A DNA stretch of 64,000 nucleotides from Salipiger thiooxidans (GCF_900102075.1 NZ_FNAV01000001.1:398457-462456), one strand, 5' to 3'; numbered from the stretch's first letter, positions 1 through 8,658 are shown. The notes: a model not told the origin generated them from the letters alone. Translations and numbers: made by a program.

Positions 1-1069
1 GCCCCTCGGCCGCGAGCACGTCGAAATCAACCCGGCCCGAGACCTCGGACACGCGCACGCCGCGCAGCGCCTCGAGATAGGGCCCCGGCACCGGTGCGGC
101 GCCGTTGGGTTCGAAGCTGCCATCGGGTCGCTGGTAGAACGGCCCGGGGCTCTTCATGATCGCGGCCAGCAGGTCAGGGCGGTCGTCAAGCGTCACCTCG
201 GTCACCCGCGTGGGCCCCGCCGCGTCGCGCTGCCAGTTCAGCACCCAGAAATCGGTGAGCGGCGCGGCGTATTGCACCCTTCCCGACCCGTAGATCTCGG
301 AGACGATGAGGTCGTGCTTCTCCTCGAGCGACCAGAGCGCATCGGCAGGCATCGCCAGAAGCTCGGCGCGGCGCTCGGGCGCGATGAGCCCGTGCAGGCG
401 CGGGTTGCCGAGGATGGTGCCGGGGTTGATGCGCGGCTGCTTGGGGATGCCCTGCGCCTGCGCGGGCGCCCCGCCCTTCACCAGCACCCGGTCGTTCGAG
501 ACGAAGGCGGTGCCGTCGATGTCCATCATCCGCAGCATCGAGGTCGACTTGCCGCCGCCCGAAAGGCCCGAGATCGCCAGTGTCCGCCCCTGCCCCGTCA
601 CCGCGGCGGCATGGCAGAGCTGCCAGCCCTCGCGCAGGCAGGCGCTGAGGATCTGGGTGTTGATGAAGTTGATCACCGTGCTGACGTTGTCGCCGAGCGG
701 CCCGAAGGCCACCGCCACCCCCGGCGCCTGCAGGAAGGTCACGCCGCTGCGCACCTTGCGCACCAGCCGCCCGTCGTCGAGATCGCAGATCGCGTCCTTG
801 CGACCGCTCTTGCCGCCCTCGCGCAGCCAGTCGGTCCACGCGGGCTCTGCCGTCAGCGCCTGCCCGGGAAGCAGGTCGACCACGATCCCGCCCGGAACGT
901 CGGTCAGCACGTCGGTCAGCACGTCGGCGAAATAGCTCACCAGTTCGGCGCGCAGCGATGTCGGGGCGTGGACGGTGATACCGATACGGCCCACGGCGAG
1001 GTGGAACGGCTCGGCCGCACGGGCCGGAGCGAGGTCGAGTCCCGCCAGAATGTCACGTGCCACGCTCAT
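1..1069 (-). CDS. HprK-related kinase, GAK cassette (partial, cut by left edge)
   Basis: I translated this by hand from the ATG at 1069; about 356 codons are visible and the C-terminus lies beyond base 1. A Walker A loop, GLSGGGKST, sits at about residues 168-176, followed by a short SND motif (191-193), the arrangement of HPr kinase/phosphorylase-like P-loop proteins. The family is the HprK-related kinase B of GAK cassettes, whose substrate is unknown. Its ATG overlaps the ATP-grasp stop by 4 bp (ATGA at 1066-1069), so the two are probably translationally coupled. A tandem 12-bp repeat at 897-920 encodes a duplicated DVLT. Family membership is judged from motif and neighbours; a true HPr target is not implied. 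Confidence 0.8.
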   Translation of the reverse strand, partial: MSVARDILAGLDLAPARAAEPFHLAVGRIGITVHAPTSLRAELVSYFADVLTDVLTDVPGGIVVDLLPGQALTAEPAWTDWLREGGKSGRKDAICDLDDGRLVRKVRSGVTFLQAPGVAVAFGPLGDNVSTVINFINTQILSACLREGWQLCHAAAVTGQGRTLAISGLSGGGKSTSMLRMMDIDGTAFVSNDRVLVKGGAPAQAQGIPKQPRINPGTILGNPRLHGLIAPERRAELLAMPADALWSLEEKHDLIVSEIYGSGRVQYAAPLTDFWVLNWQRDAAGPTRVTEVTLDDRPDLLAAIMKSPGPFYQRPDGSFEPNGAAPVPGPYLEALRGVRVSEVSGRVDFDVLAAEG

Positions 1070-1947
1070 GCGGTCACCGCCTGGTGGACGTGTTCCGCCA
1101 CCAGCGCCGCCGCGTCGATGCCGCAGCCCTCGAGCGCGCCGCGATAGCCGCCGAAGGCCGAGACCTCGAAGACGATGGGGCCGTCCGGGGTCAGCGCGAT
1201 GTCGACCGTGGTGAAGGTCAGCCCGAAGGGCGCCTGCGCCCGCCGCCCGAGCTCGATCAGCGCGGCGTCGGGCTCGAAGGGCGCATACTTGCCGCCCGAA
1301 TGGATGGTGGTGTTCCAGCTGCCGGTCTGGTTCACCCGGGCGTAGGTGCAGAGATACGCACCACCGAGGAACACCATGCCAAGATCGTGCCCCGAGAGAT
1401 CGGCCTTCTTTTGCAGGTACATGACCGGGTTGGCGGCCTTGAACGCGGCGATCTGCGCCTCGGCATCGGGCGCGTCCGCATCAAGCAGCACCATGCCGCG
1501 GGCCTTGGTCGAGAACAGCGGCTTGAACACCGCCGAGCCATAGCGGTCGAGCGCGGCCCTGGCGGCTGTCACATCCTCGGTGATGGTGGTGGGCGGCATC
1601 GGCACGTCGGCATTGGCCAGCGTCACGGTGCAGGCGAGCCGGTCCATCAGACGCAGGATGGCGGTGGCCGGGCTGAAGATCTTCACACCCATCGCCTCGG
1701 CCACCCGCAGCATCTCGAGCCGGTCGAGCGCGTCGGGGCTGTAGGTCTCGGCGATCTTCTTCACCACGAGCCCGTCGAGCGCGCAAAGATCCATGCCGTC
1801 GCAGACCAGCGCGCGGGTCCCGAGATCCAGCGTCACGCGCGCCATGTCGATCACCTGGCGATAGCCGGTGCGGGCCTCGAGCGCGTCGGCAAGCGCCTCG
1901 GTCGACCATTTTCCGGGGGTGCCGATCACCCCGATCTTCTCAGTCAC
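1066..1947 (-). CDS. ATP-grasp enzyme of the GAK cassette
   Basis: This 293-residue protein starts at GTG 1947, overlapping the upstream PhoU/APH-like gene by 8 bp. It has a RimK-like ATP-grasp layout: an N-terminal pre-ATP-grasp part opening with IGVIGTPGKWS, a lysine-bearing central nucleotide-binding region (VFKPLFSTKARGMVLL), and a C-terminal metal-binding stretch ending in VDIALTPDGPIVFEVSAFGG. ATP-grasp enzymes ligate a carboxylate to an amine or thiol through an acyl phosphate; the substrates here are unknown. Tight linkage to an HprK-like kinase and to a CofD-like gene matches the GAK cassette. Confidence is high for the fold and moderate for the subfamily. Confidence 0.8.
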   Translation of the reverse strand: MTEKIGVIGTPGKWSTEALADALEARTGYRQVIDMARVTLDLGTRALVCDGMDLCALDGLVVKKIAETYSPDALDRLEMLRVAEAMGVKIFSPATAILRLMDRLACTVTLANADVPMPPTTITEDVTAARAALDRYGSAVFKPLFSTKARGMVLLDADAPDAEAQIAAFKAANPVMYLQKKADLSGHDLGMVFLGGAYLCTYARVNQTGSWNTTIHSGGKYAPFEPDAALIELGRRAQAPFGLTFTTVDIALTPDGPIVFEVSAFGGYRGALEGCGIDAAALVAEHVHQAVTA

Positions 1948-3574
1948 TGAACAGCATCCTTATGGGCAGGCGAAGCCGCGTCTCCCTGCCCTCGGGCACG
2001 GCCAGCGCGGTTTCCAGAATGTAGCGGGCGCGCAGCATCATCCGGCGCGCGTGGTCCTTGTCGACGATGAACCGGGTCGAGCTCGCGAAGGACCGGGCCA
2101 GGCCCAGCGCGAGACGGTACTCGAAGGTCGGATCCTTCTGCCGCCGTGCGAACTTGGCGGCCATGTCGTGCATGTCGACGGCGACGCTGGCGATGCGGGC
2201 GCGGACGCCCGCGTCGAGCACCTGCAGACGGTAGTTCGAGACCATGAAGACCGTCACGTCCTGCACGTAATCCATGTAGCGCGAGCGGTGCAGGTCGATG
2301 AAGCGCACCTTCTTCTCGACCGGGTCGTAGATCACGTTGTCGAGGTTGAAATCGCCGTGGATGTAGACCGAGAACGGCGCCCGCAGCCGGGCCTCGCGCC
2401 GGGCCGCGGTGGCGACCAGCGCGTCGAAACTGTCGACCTTCAGCCCCTGCAACCGCTGCGTGCCGATCTCGAACCTCGGGTGCAGCCGGTAGACGTCGGG
2501 CAGCCGCTTGCCGAGCTGGTCCATGGCCTTCATCTCGGCGGGCTCGTCGGTGCGGGTCCGGCGCCAGATGTCGCGCACCGTGGCGTGCAGCGCCTTCTGC
2601 GCCTCTGCGAGCCGCGCCTCGGAGCCGCCCAGCACGATGTCCTCGAAGGTCTCGCCGTCGAGATGCTCGATCAGCAGCGCGGCGGACTCCCCGCGTTTCT
2701 CGTAGGACAGGATCTGCGGCGCGAGCCCGGGGTAGACCGAGTTCCAGCTCTTCACCCCCACCCGCTCTTCCTTGACCTTGCGCCGGTCGCCGTCCTTGAA
2801 CACCGCATCCACCGGGCGGCCCTCGGCGTCGCGCATGCTGACGCTCGAGATCGCGCTGCCGGAGCGGGTCTCGGCCAGCGGCTGCAGCCGGATCTCCTCG
2901 TCCTCCTTGCCCACGCCCGCCAGCACGCTGCGCAGGGTGAAGTAGCGCTCGAACTGCACGGTCTGCCCGATGTTGATCGACAGGATCGCCTCGCTGATCG
3001 CCTCGAGCGCCTCGCCCATCCGGTAGACCTCGTTCAGCGCCAGAAGCCCGTGCGCGAGATCCTCGGTGTGCCGGGTCCCCTGCATGTCCCGCGTGTAGGT
3101 GCGGAAGAGCTGGTCGTGGAAGACGCCCAGATCCGCGCGGGTCCGGCCGATCTGCACGGCGAGGCGGCTGTCGCCGGACTGCAGCGCCTCCTGCGCACGG
3201 GCCACGGACTTGCGCACCTGCTTGAGCGGCTTGAGGTAGCTGTCGGCGCGCAGGAGCTTTGTGCGCTGCACGTTCTCGGCGTGCTGCACCGAACGGCGCC
3301 CCAGCCGCGAGACAAGGTCGAGGTTGCGCGCGATGCCCTCGATGCCCTGCAGCTGCAGCTCGCGCGCGGCGCTGCGCTTGCCCCTGAGCATCCCCGCGAG
3401 ACAGGCCTTGCGGACCCGCGAGGCGAGGTTCTGCGAATAGCCCGCCCGCCGGACCAGCCCCTGCGCCGCGTCGGGCCCGGGCGCCCCGAAATAGCCGATG
3501 AGCTTCGCGAGTTGCCCGTCGAGCTCGGCGAAGAGGAAGGAGAGGTTCTCGTCGACCGCCTCAGGACGTTTCAC
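1940..3574 (-). CDS. PhoU-like / aminoglycoside-phosphotransferase-like fusion protein
   Basis: GTG at 3574 is chosen because it overlaps the NUDIX stop (GTGA, 3571-3574) and opens the conserved region; the frame stays open upstream but overlaps NUDIX. The product is 544 residues. Residues about 1-215 are helix-rich and resemble a PhoU-type domain. Residues about 230-520 resemble the APH/choline-kinase fold: the catalytic-loop motif HGDFNLDN lies at 406-413 and the metal-binding FIDL at 425-428. The C-terminal half should therefore phosphorylate a small molecule. The combination with kinase, ATP-grasp and CofD-like genes suggests one multistep phosphorylated-metabolite or modification pathway (inference). 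The PhoU assignment rests on helical pattern only. Confidence 0.7.
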   Translation of the reverse strand: MKRPEAVDENLSFLFAELDGQLAKLIGYFGAPGPDAAQGLVRRAGYSQNLASRVRKACLAGMLRGKRSAARELQLQGIEGIARNLDLVSRLGRRSVQHAENVQRTKLLRADSYLKPLKQVRKSVARAQEALQSGDSRLAVQIGRTRADLGVFHDQLFRTYTRDMQGTRHTEDLAHGLLALNEVYRMGEALEAISEAILSINIGQTVQFERYFTLRSVLAGVGKEDEEIRLQPLAETRSGSAISSVSMRDAEGRPVDAVFKDGDRRKVKEERVGVKSWNSVYPGLAPQILSYEKRGESAALLIEHLDGETFEDIVLGGSEARLAEAQKALHATVRDIWRRTRTDEPAEMKAMDQLGKRLPDVYRLHPRFEIGTQRLQGLKVDSFDALVATAARREARLRAPFSVYIHGDFNLDNVIYDPVEKKVRFIDLHRSRYMDYVQDVTVFMVSNYRLQVLDAGVRARIASVAVDMHDMAAKFARRQKDPTFEYRLALGLARSFASSTRFIVDKDHARRMMLRARYILETALAVPEGRETRLRLPIRMLFSD

Positions 3575-4017
3575 TGCGCAGCGCCCCCCAGGCAGACCGG
3601 CGCATCGGCGCGGGTCAGGGCAAGGTCGGAGCGGGGCCGGAACAGCGCGCCGGACTCCGACGGATCGGCCCAGGCGGTGGCGCTCTGGCGATGGTCGGGC
3701 CGGGTGCCCGGCCGCGGCTCGTAATCGTCGGGCACTTGGCCCCGGAACAGCATCCCGGTCTGCTGGCAGCGCTTGTCGCCACCGACGCGGAACACCTCCG
3801 CCACGAAGAGGATGTCGCGCAGCACAGGCGCCACCCCGATCTCTTCGAGGCATTCGCGGGCCACGCACCCGTGCATCGTCTCGCCGGGCTCCCGCCGCCC
3901 GCCGGGAAGCGGCATGTCACGCTGGCCGTCCGGTCTCTGCTTGACTTGGACGCGCACGGGAGGTCCCTTGCGGATGACAGCGCGAACTGTCGGGCGGATG
4001 GAGAGGTCTTCGATCAT
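3571..4017 (-). CDS. NUDIX hydrolase
   Basis: The 148-residue product carries a NUDIX box at about residues 40-62: Gx5Ex7RExxEExG is met by GRREPGE...RECLEEIGV. NUDIX enzymes cleave nucleoside diphosphates linked to another moiety; the substrate cannot be read from sequence. It is the first gene of the minus-strand arm (NUDIX, PhoU/APH-like, ATP-grasp, HprK-like) and is coupled to the next gene by a 4-bp overlap. The start at 4017 is about 90 bp from the divergent CofD-like gene across an AT-rich intergenic stretch (4018-4108) that presumably holds both promoters. The C-terminal 40 residues after the domain look unstructured. Confidence 0.82.
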   Translation of the reverse strand: MIEDLSIRPTVRAVIRKGPPVRVQVKQRPDGQRDMPLPGGRREPGETMHGCVARECLEEIGVAPVLRDILFVAEVFRVGGDKRCQQTGMLFRGQVPDDYEPRPGTRPDHRQSATAWADPSESGALFRPRSDLALTRADAPVCLGGAAQ

Positions 4018-4108
4018 GAGGCCTTATGCTCCGAAGAATATAACAGTTTAAAGGCATAATGGCTGTCGCTTTCGGCGTACCCCCGACGACAGGCCCGACG
4101 AGACAGTG

Positions 4109-5290
4109 ATGACCGATATCCGGATCGAGCGCGAGATCAGCCTGCCCGACGCCCTGCGCGTGTCGCGCGCCGCAAGTGCCCCGCACCTTGGCCCACGGGT
4201 GCTGTTCTTCAGCGGCGGCAGCGCGCTGAACGGCATCTCGCGGCAGCTCAAGACCTATACCTTCAATTCGATCCACCTGATCACGCCCTTCGACAGCGGT
4301 GGCAGTTCGCAGATCCTGCGCGAGGCCTTCGACATGCCCGCGGTCGGCGACCTGCGCAGCCGGCTGATGGCGCTGGCGGACGAGACGGTATTGGGCCAGC
4401 CCGACATCTACGCGCTCTTCAGCCACCGGCTGTCACGTAACGCCCCGCAGGAGGAGCTGCGCGCCGAGGTCGCGGCGATGATCGAGGGCAAGCACCCGCT
4501 GATTTCGGCCATTGCAAAGCCCATGCGGATGCTGATCCGCACCCTGCTCGAGAGCTTCGCCGCCGAGGTGCCGCGTGGCTTCGACTACCGCAACGCCAGC
4601 ATCGGCAACCTGATCCTCGCCGGGGGCTACCTGAGCAACGGCCGCGCGCTTGAGCCGGTGCTGTTCCTGATGTCCAAGATGGTCGACGTGCGCGGCACCG
4701 TGCGCGCCGTGGTCGACGAGACGCTGCAGCTGGGGGTCGAGCTTTCGGACGGGCGGGTGATCGTCGGCCAGCGCCAGATCAGCGGCAAGGAATCCGCGCC
4801 CATCGACAGCCCCATCGCCCGCCTGTTCCTGAGCGACGGCACGCAGGAGCTGGCGCCCGGCGACGTGCCGCTGCCCAAGCGCAACCGCAAGCTCATCGCC
4901 CAGTCGGACGTGATCTGCTACCCGCCTGGAAGCCTCTATTCGAGCGTGATCGCCAACCTGCTGCCCGCCGGTGTGGGCAAGGCGATCGCCGCGCGGCACG
5001 TGCCCAAGGTGTTCCTGCCGAGCCTCGGCGTCGATCCAGAGGCATTGGGCCACGGGCTTGCCGACCAGGTGCAGGCACTTCTGGCGCCGCTGCTGGCGGA
5101 TGCGGGCAGGACGATCCCTGCGCGGCAGCTGATGACCCACGTGCTCTGCGACCGATCGCAGAGCGACGCGGCCTGCGCCGAAGTCACCGCCCGCTTCGGC
5201 ATCCCCTGCCACCGCCTGCCGCTGCGCCAGACCGATCAGGACAAGTACGACACGCGCAAGGTCGCGGAGCTTCTGGTTTCGCTGGGCTGA
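4109..5290 (+). CDS. CofD-like protein of the GAK cassette
   Basis: The product is about 393 residues from ATG 4109; a GTG three bases earlier is the alternative. The N-terminus has the CofD/YvcK glycine-rich signature: FFSGGSALNG (about 34-43), then LITPFDSGGSSQ (about 58-69) and GDLRSRLMALAD. CofD transfers phospholactate to deazaflavin F0; YvcK homologues bind UDP-sugars and are not transferases. No other F420 gene is visible, so F420 synthesis is unlikely to be the job. It faces away from the NUDIX-to-HprK arm and completes the GAK set. An AT-rich gap (4018-4108) with a CATAAT at 4055-4060 may hold its promoter. No fused XXXCH or amphi-Trp partner is visible in the window. Confidence 0.8.
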   Translation: MTDIRIEREISLPDALRVSRAASAPHLGPRVLFFSGGSALNGISRQLKTYTFNSIHLITPFDSGGSSQILREAFDMPAVGDLRSRLMALADETVLGQPDIYALFSHRLSRNAPQEELRAEVAAMIEGKHPLISAIAKPMRMLIRTLLESFAAEVPRGFDYRNASIGNLILAGGYLSNGRALEPVLFLMSKMVDVRGTVRAVVDETLQLGVELSDGRVIVGQRQISGKESAPIDSPIARLFLSDGTQELAPGDVPLPKRNRKLIAQSDVICYPPGSLYSSVIANLLPAGVGKAIAARHVPKVFLPSLGVDPEALGHGLADQVQALLAPLLADAGRTIPARQLMTHVLCDRSQSDAACAEVTARFGIPCHRLPLRQTDQDKYDTRKVAELLVSLG

Positions 5291-5519
5291 GCCCCGGTCC
5301 CACCACTGCCGCGACGGTCGGCGCCGCTGCCGCCTCGTTCGGCAACTGACGCCACGGCAACGGGAAATCCCCGGGAAAACCCCTCCCGGACCGGATTCGT
5401 GATTTGATGTGAGCAGTGTCCGCGGGTAACCGGGCCTCATCCGATGCGGGCGACGCCAAGACCTGTCCCCCCGGAGCCCTGAACCGACTTGCCCCGATCC
5501 GCAGAGCGGACCCGCTGCC

Positions 5520-6428
5520 ATGCACGTGTTGTCTGGAAGAATACATCTTGTCATCGCCCTGCTTCTGCTGCCGGTCCAAGCCGCAGCGGACGATGCCGAC
5601 CTGCGCGACGCGCTCAAGCTCGGCGCCTCGACCACGCTGAGCGCCGACATCACCGCGCACGAGGCCGCGCTTGGCAACGTGATGGACGGCTTCGGGCACG
5701 TGAACCTCTACGGCAACGGGCTCTATCTCGCCTCGCGTTCGCGCGAGAGCATGGCGCGCGGCTGGGCGGCGCTGAGCGTGCGGGAATACCATGACGACCC
5801 CTCGGGCGTCGCTTCGCGCCTGATGATGGGCTACGACTTCCCGCTGCTGCAGCACAGCCGGCTGGGCTTTTCCGCGGGTTTTGCCAAGGCCAACCTCGAC
5901 ACCGGGCGCGAGATCGAGAGCCGGAGCTTCTCGTTCGGGCCGTACCTGAAGACCCGGATCGGCGACAAGCTGAAGCTCAAGAGCTGGATGAACGTGGCGC
6001 AGCCGGTCTACCGCTACTCGGGTGGGAGCACACGGGCGATGCGCGTGGGCGGCGGCACCAAGGCCACGCTCTCGGACCGGATCGGCGGCATCAAGATGAG
6101 CTCGTCGGCGGCGCTGTCGATGTCGCACCAGTTCACGCCGAGTGCGGGCAGCCTCGACGGGTTCGAGATCTCGAACCTCTATTCCAGCATCTCGGCCCGG
6201 GCGACGCTGAACCCGGACGGGCACTTCAAGCCCTATTTCGACGTCGGCGTGACCCAAGGCTACTGGCGCAACGACTCGAGCTTCGGCGACTACAGCACGC
6301 CGCGCTTCGCCACCGGCTTCCAGTGGTCGCACAAGAAGCGGTCGCTGACGTTGCAGATTGACGGCAGCCACGTCTTCGACCCGACCCTGCCGGTCGCGCT
6401 GACCTCGAACTTCCGCCTGAGCTTCTGA
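5520..6428 (+). CDS. Predicted outer-membrane beta-barrel protein
   Basis: I do not recognise a named family. The 302-residue product has a signal peptide (hydrophobic LVIALLLLP then AAA before DDAD, cleavage near residue 23). The mature part alternates polar and hydrophobic residues with aromatic girdle-like segments (YLKTRIGD, LYSSISARATL, PYFDVGVTQGYW), and it ends LTSNFRLSF, with the C-terminal phenylalanine typical of Bam-assembled barrels. It stands alone, 229 bp after the CofD-like gene in the same direction and convergent with the sulfate-activation gene, sharing the terminator at 6481-6506. The ATG lacks a strong ribosome-binding site. Function is unknown; an autotransporter or porin-like barrel is possible. 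Confidence 0.6.
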   Translation: MHVLSGRIHLVIALLLLPVQAAADDADLRDALKLGASTTLSADITAHEAALGNVMDGFGHVNLYGNGLYLASRSRESMARGWAALSVREYHDDPSGVASRLMMGYDFPLLQHSRLGFSAGFAKANLDTGREIESRSFSFGPYLKTRIGDKLKLKSWMNVAQPVYRYSGGSTRAMRVGGGTKATLSDRIGGIKMSSSAALSMSHQFTPSAGSLDGFEISNLYSSISARATLNPDGHFKPYFDVGVTQGYWRNDSSFGDYSTPRFATGFQWSHKKRSLTLQIDGSHVFDPTLPVALTSNFRLSF

Positions 6429-6480
6429 TCCTCCCCCTGCCCCGGCACGCAAACGCAGCACGCAGACCCGGCACACGAAA

Positions 6481-6510
6481 AGGGCGCCCGCTGTCGCGGA
6501 CGCCCTTTGC
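6481..6510. terminator. Bidirectional intrinsic terminator between convergent genes
   Basis: An 11-bp stem (6481-6491 with 6496-6506, one mismatch) with a 4-nt loop is flanked by T-rich sequence on both strands. It lies between the barrel gene (stop 6428) and the sulfate-activation gene (stop 6532), so it can end both transcripts. Confidence 0.8.
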
Positions 6511-6531
6511 TTAGCTGAGGGATGTCGGGGC

Positions 6532-8610
6532 TCAGTGGCCCGCGATCAGGCCCATGCTCTCGAGCTTCAGGATCACCTGATGTGCGCAGTTGTCGACATC
6601 GGTGCCTTCGGTCTCGACGCGCAGCTCGGGGTTGGCGGGAACGTCATAGGGGTCGGAGATCCCGGTGAATTCCTTGATCTTGCCTTCGCGTGCCAGCTTG
6701 TAGAGACCCTTGCGGTCACGACGCTCGCATTCCTCGATCGTGGTCGCGACGTGGACCTCGATGAAGGCGCCGAACTGCTCGATGTCCTCGCGCACGGCGC
6801 GACGGGTGGTCGCGTAGGGTGCGATGGGCGCGCAGATCGCGATGCCGCCGTTCTTGGTGATCTCGGACGCCACGTAGCCGATGCGGCGGATGTTGAGGTC
6901 ACGGTGCTCTTTCGAGAAGCCGAGCTCGGAGGACAGGTTCTTCCGGACGATGTCGCCGTCGAGCAGCGTCACCGGACGGCCGCCCATCTCCATGAGCTTG
7001 GTCATCAGAGCGTTGGCGATGGTCGACTTGCCCGAGCCCGAGAAGCCGGTGAAGAACACGGTGAAGCCCTGCTTGGAGCGCGGCGGCTTGGTGCGGCGCA
7101 GCTCGGAGACCACCTCGGGGAACGAGAACCACTCGGGGATCTCGAGGCCTTCCTGAAGACGGCGGCGCAGTTCGGTGCCGGAGATGTTCAGGATGGTGAC
7201 CTTGTCCTTGTCGAGGATCTCGTCGTTGGGCTCGTACTGGGCCCGCTCTTCCACATAGACCATGTGTTTGAACGGCACCATTTCGATGCCCATTTCCTCT
7301 TCGTGCTGCTTGAAGAGCTCCTGCGCGTCGTAGGGACCGTAGAAGTCCTCGCCGGCGGAGTTCTTGCCCGGGCCCGCGTGGTCACGGCCGACGATGAAGT
7401 GCGTCACGCCGTAGTTCTTGCGGATCAGGCCGTGCCAGACCGCCTCGCGGGGGCCGGCCATGCGCATGGCGAGCGGCAGCAGCGACATGGTGGTGGTCGA
7501 CGCCGGGTACTTGTCGAGAACCGCCTCGTAGCAGCGCACGCGGGTGAAGTGGTCGACGTCGCCGGGCTTGGTCATGCCGACGACCGGGTGGATCAGCAGG
7601 TTGGCCTGCGATTCACGGGCGGCGCGGAAGGTCAGCTCCTGGTGGGCGCGGTGCAGCGGGTTCCGGGTCTGGAACGCCACGACCTTGCGCCAGCCAAGCT
7701 TGCGGAAGTAGGCGCGCAGCTCGTTCGGGGTGTCGCGACGGGCGCGGAAGTCGTAGTGCACCGGCTGCTGGATGCCGGTCACCGGGCCGCCGAGGTAGAT
7801 CTTGCCGGCGGTGTTGTGCAGGTAGTTGACGGCGGGGTGCGCGTCGTCGTCGGCACCGAAGACCTTCTCGGCTTCCTTCGCCTTGTTCGGCTCCCACTTG
7901 TCGGTGACGGTCATGGTCGCGAGGATCACGCCTTCCTGGTCACGCAGCGCGATGTCCTGGCCGATCTCGATCTTGTCGGCGAAGTCTTCCTTGACGTCGA
8001 GCGTGATCGGCATCGGCCACAGGGTGCCGTCTGCCAGGCGCATGTCGTCGATGACGCCGTCGTAGTCCGCCTCGGACAGGAACCCTTTGAGCGGGTAGAA
8101 GCCACCGTTCATGAGCAGCTCGAGATCGCAGATCTGGCGCGGGGTCAGGTCGTGCGAGGTCAGCTCGGCCGCCTCGACCTTGAGCTTCTGCGCGCTGTCG
8201 TACGAGACGAACAGCTCGGGGATGGGAGCAAGGTAGTTCTGCATCAGACTTGTCCTGTTAGTGGAGGGGACGTATGGGCTGCCGGTTCCGGTCAGCTCTG
8301 CGTGAAGGGCCTGGTACTCCAGGAATTTCCGCGCGAGGAAACGGTCGGTGAGTCTGGCTTTTTCAGCCGCTCCGCGCGAGGTCAGCGTGTAGGCGAACCT
8401 CTGGCGCCGGTCCGGCCCCACACGCTCGCTCACTTTGATGAACCCAGCTTCGGCAGCCGCTCGCAGCTGCGCGTTGAGCCGCCCGAGGGAGACCCCGATG
8501 GCCGATGCGATGTCCCGCTGCGACGCTTCCGGCGCCAGGTCGACCTGGCGCAGAAGGTGAAACAGGGGACCTTCCTCATCGGTAATCGGTTTTGCACCAG
8601 GTGCGGGCAT
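6532..8610 (-). CDS. Winged-helix domain fused in frame to ATP sulfurylase-APS kinase
   Basis: The open frame is 692 codons. Residues 1 to about 95 form a winged-helix DNA-binding domain of MarR type, like EPS-associated regulators. From Met123 (ATG at 8244) runs a complete 570-residue bifunctional enzyme: ATP sulfurylase with QTRNPLHRAH (192-201 of the short form) and GRDHAGPG (287-294), then APS kinase with Walker A GFSGSGKST (400-408). Together these make APS and PAPS from sulfate and ATP for cysteine synthesis and sulfation. No stop separates the parts, but ATG 8244 has its own AGGA site about 8 nt upstream, so a separate short enzyme, or both forms, is possible. The upstream start at 8610 has only a weak ribosome-binding site. 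The enzyme call is near certain; whether the fusion is expressed is not. Confidence 0.9.
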   Translation of the reverse strand: MPAPGAKPITDEEGPLFHLLRQVDLAPEASQRDIASAIGVSLGRLNAQLRAAAEAGFIKVSERVGPDRRQRFAYTLTSRGAAEKARLTDRFLARKFLEYQALHAELTGTGSPYVPSTNRTSLMQNYLAPIPELFVSYDSAQKLKVEAAELTSHDLTPRQICDLELLMNGGFYPLKGFLSEADYDGVIDDMRLADGTLWPMPITLDVKEDFADKIEIGQDIALRDQEGVILATMTVTDKWEPNKAKEAEKVFGADDDAHPAVNYLHNTAGKIYLGGPVTGIQQPVHYDFRARRDTPNELRAYFRKLGWRKVVAFQTRNPLHRAHQELTFRAARESQANLLIHPVVGMTKPGDVDHFTRVRCYEAVLDKYPASTTTMSLLPLAMRMAGPREAVWHGLIRKNYGVTHFIVGRDHAGPGKNSAGEDFYGPYDAQELFKQHEEEMGIEMVPFKHMVYVEERAQYEPNDEILDKDKVTILNISGTELRRRLQEGLEIPEWFSFPEVVSELRRTKPPRSKQGFTVFFTGFSGSGKSTIANALMTKLMEMGGRPVTLLDGDIVRKNLSSELGFSKEHRDLNIRRIGYVASEITKNGGIAICAPIAPYATTRRAVREDIEQFGAFIEVHVATTIEECERRDRKGLYKLAREGKIKEFTGISDPYDVPANPELRVETEGTDVDNCAHQVILKLESMGLIAGH

Positions 8611-8632
8611 GACGAGCGACTCAAAGTGTGTT

Positions 8633-8658
8633 CACGGATGAACGCATTACACGGATGA
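8633..8658 (-). promoter_or_regulatory. Tandem 9-bp direct repeat upstream of the winged-helix/Sat gene
   Basis: CACGGATGA occurs at 8633-8641 and again at 8650-8658, a 17-bp period, 23 bp upstream of the long-form start. The first copy extends to a TTCA/TGAA palindrome (8631-8642). Position and spacing suit an operator for an autoregulating winged-helix protein; no binding is shown. Confidence 0.35.

Noticed and set aside
1868..3724. 618-codon plus-strand frame antisense to the PhoU/APH-like gene
   Set aside because: High-GC shadow frame with His/Arg/Leu/Val-rich, non-family sequence; the minus strand has clear motifs.
4109..5290. CofD of coenzyme F420 synthesis
   Set aside because: No other F420 gene nearby, and the neighbours fit a GAK cassette better.
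6535..8658. 707-codon plus-strand frame antisense to the sulfate-activation gene
   Set aside because: Shadow of the enzyme gene; low-complexity composition with no domain.
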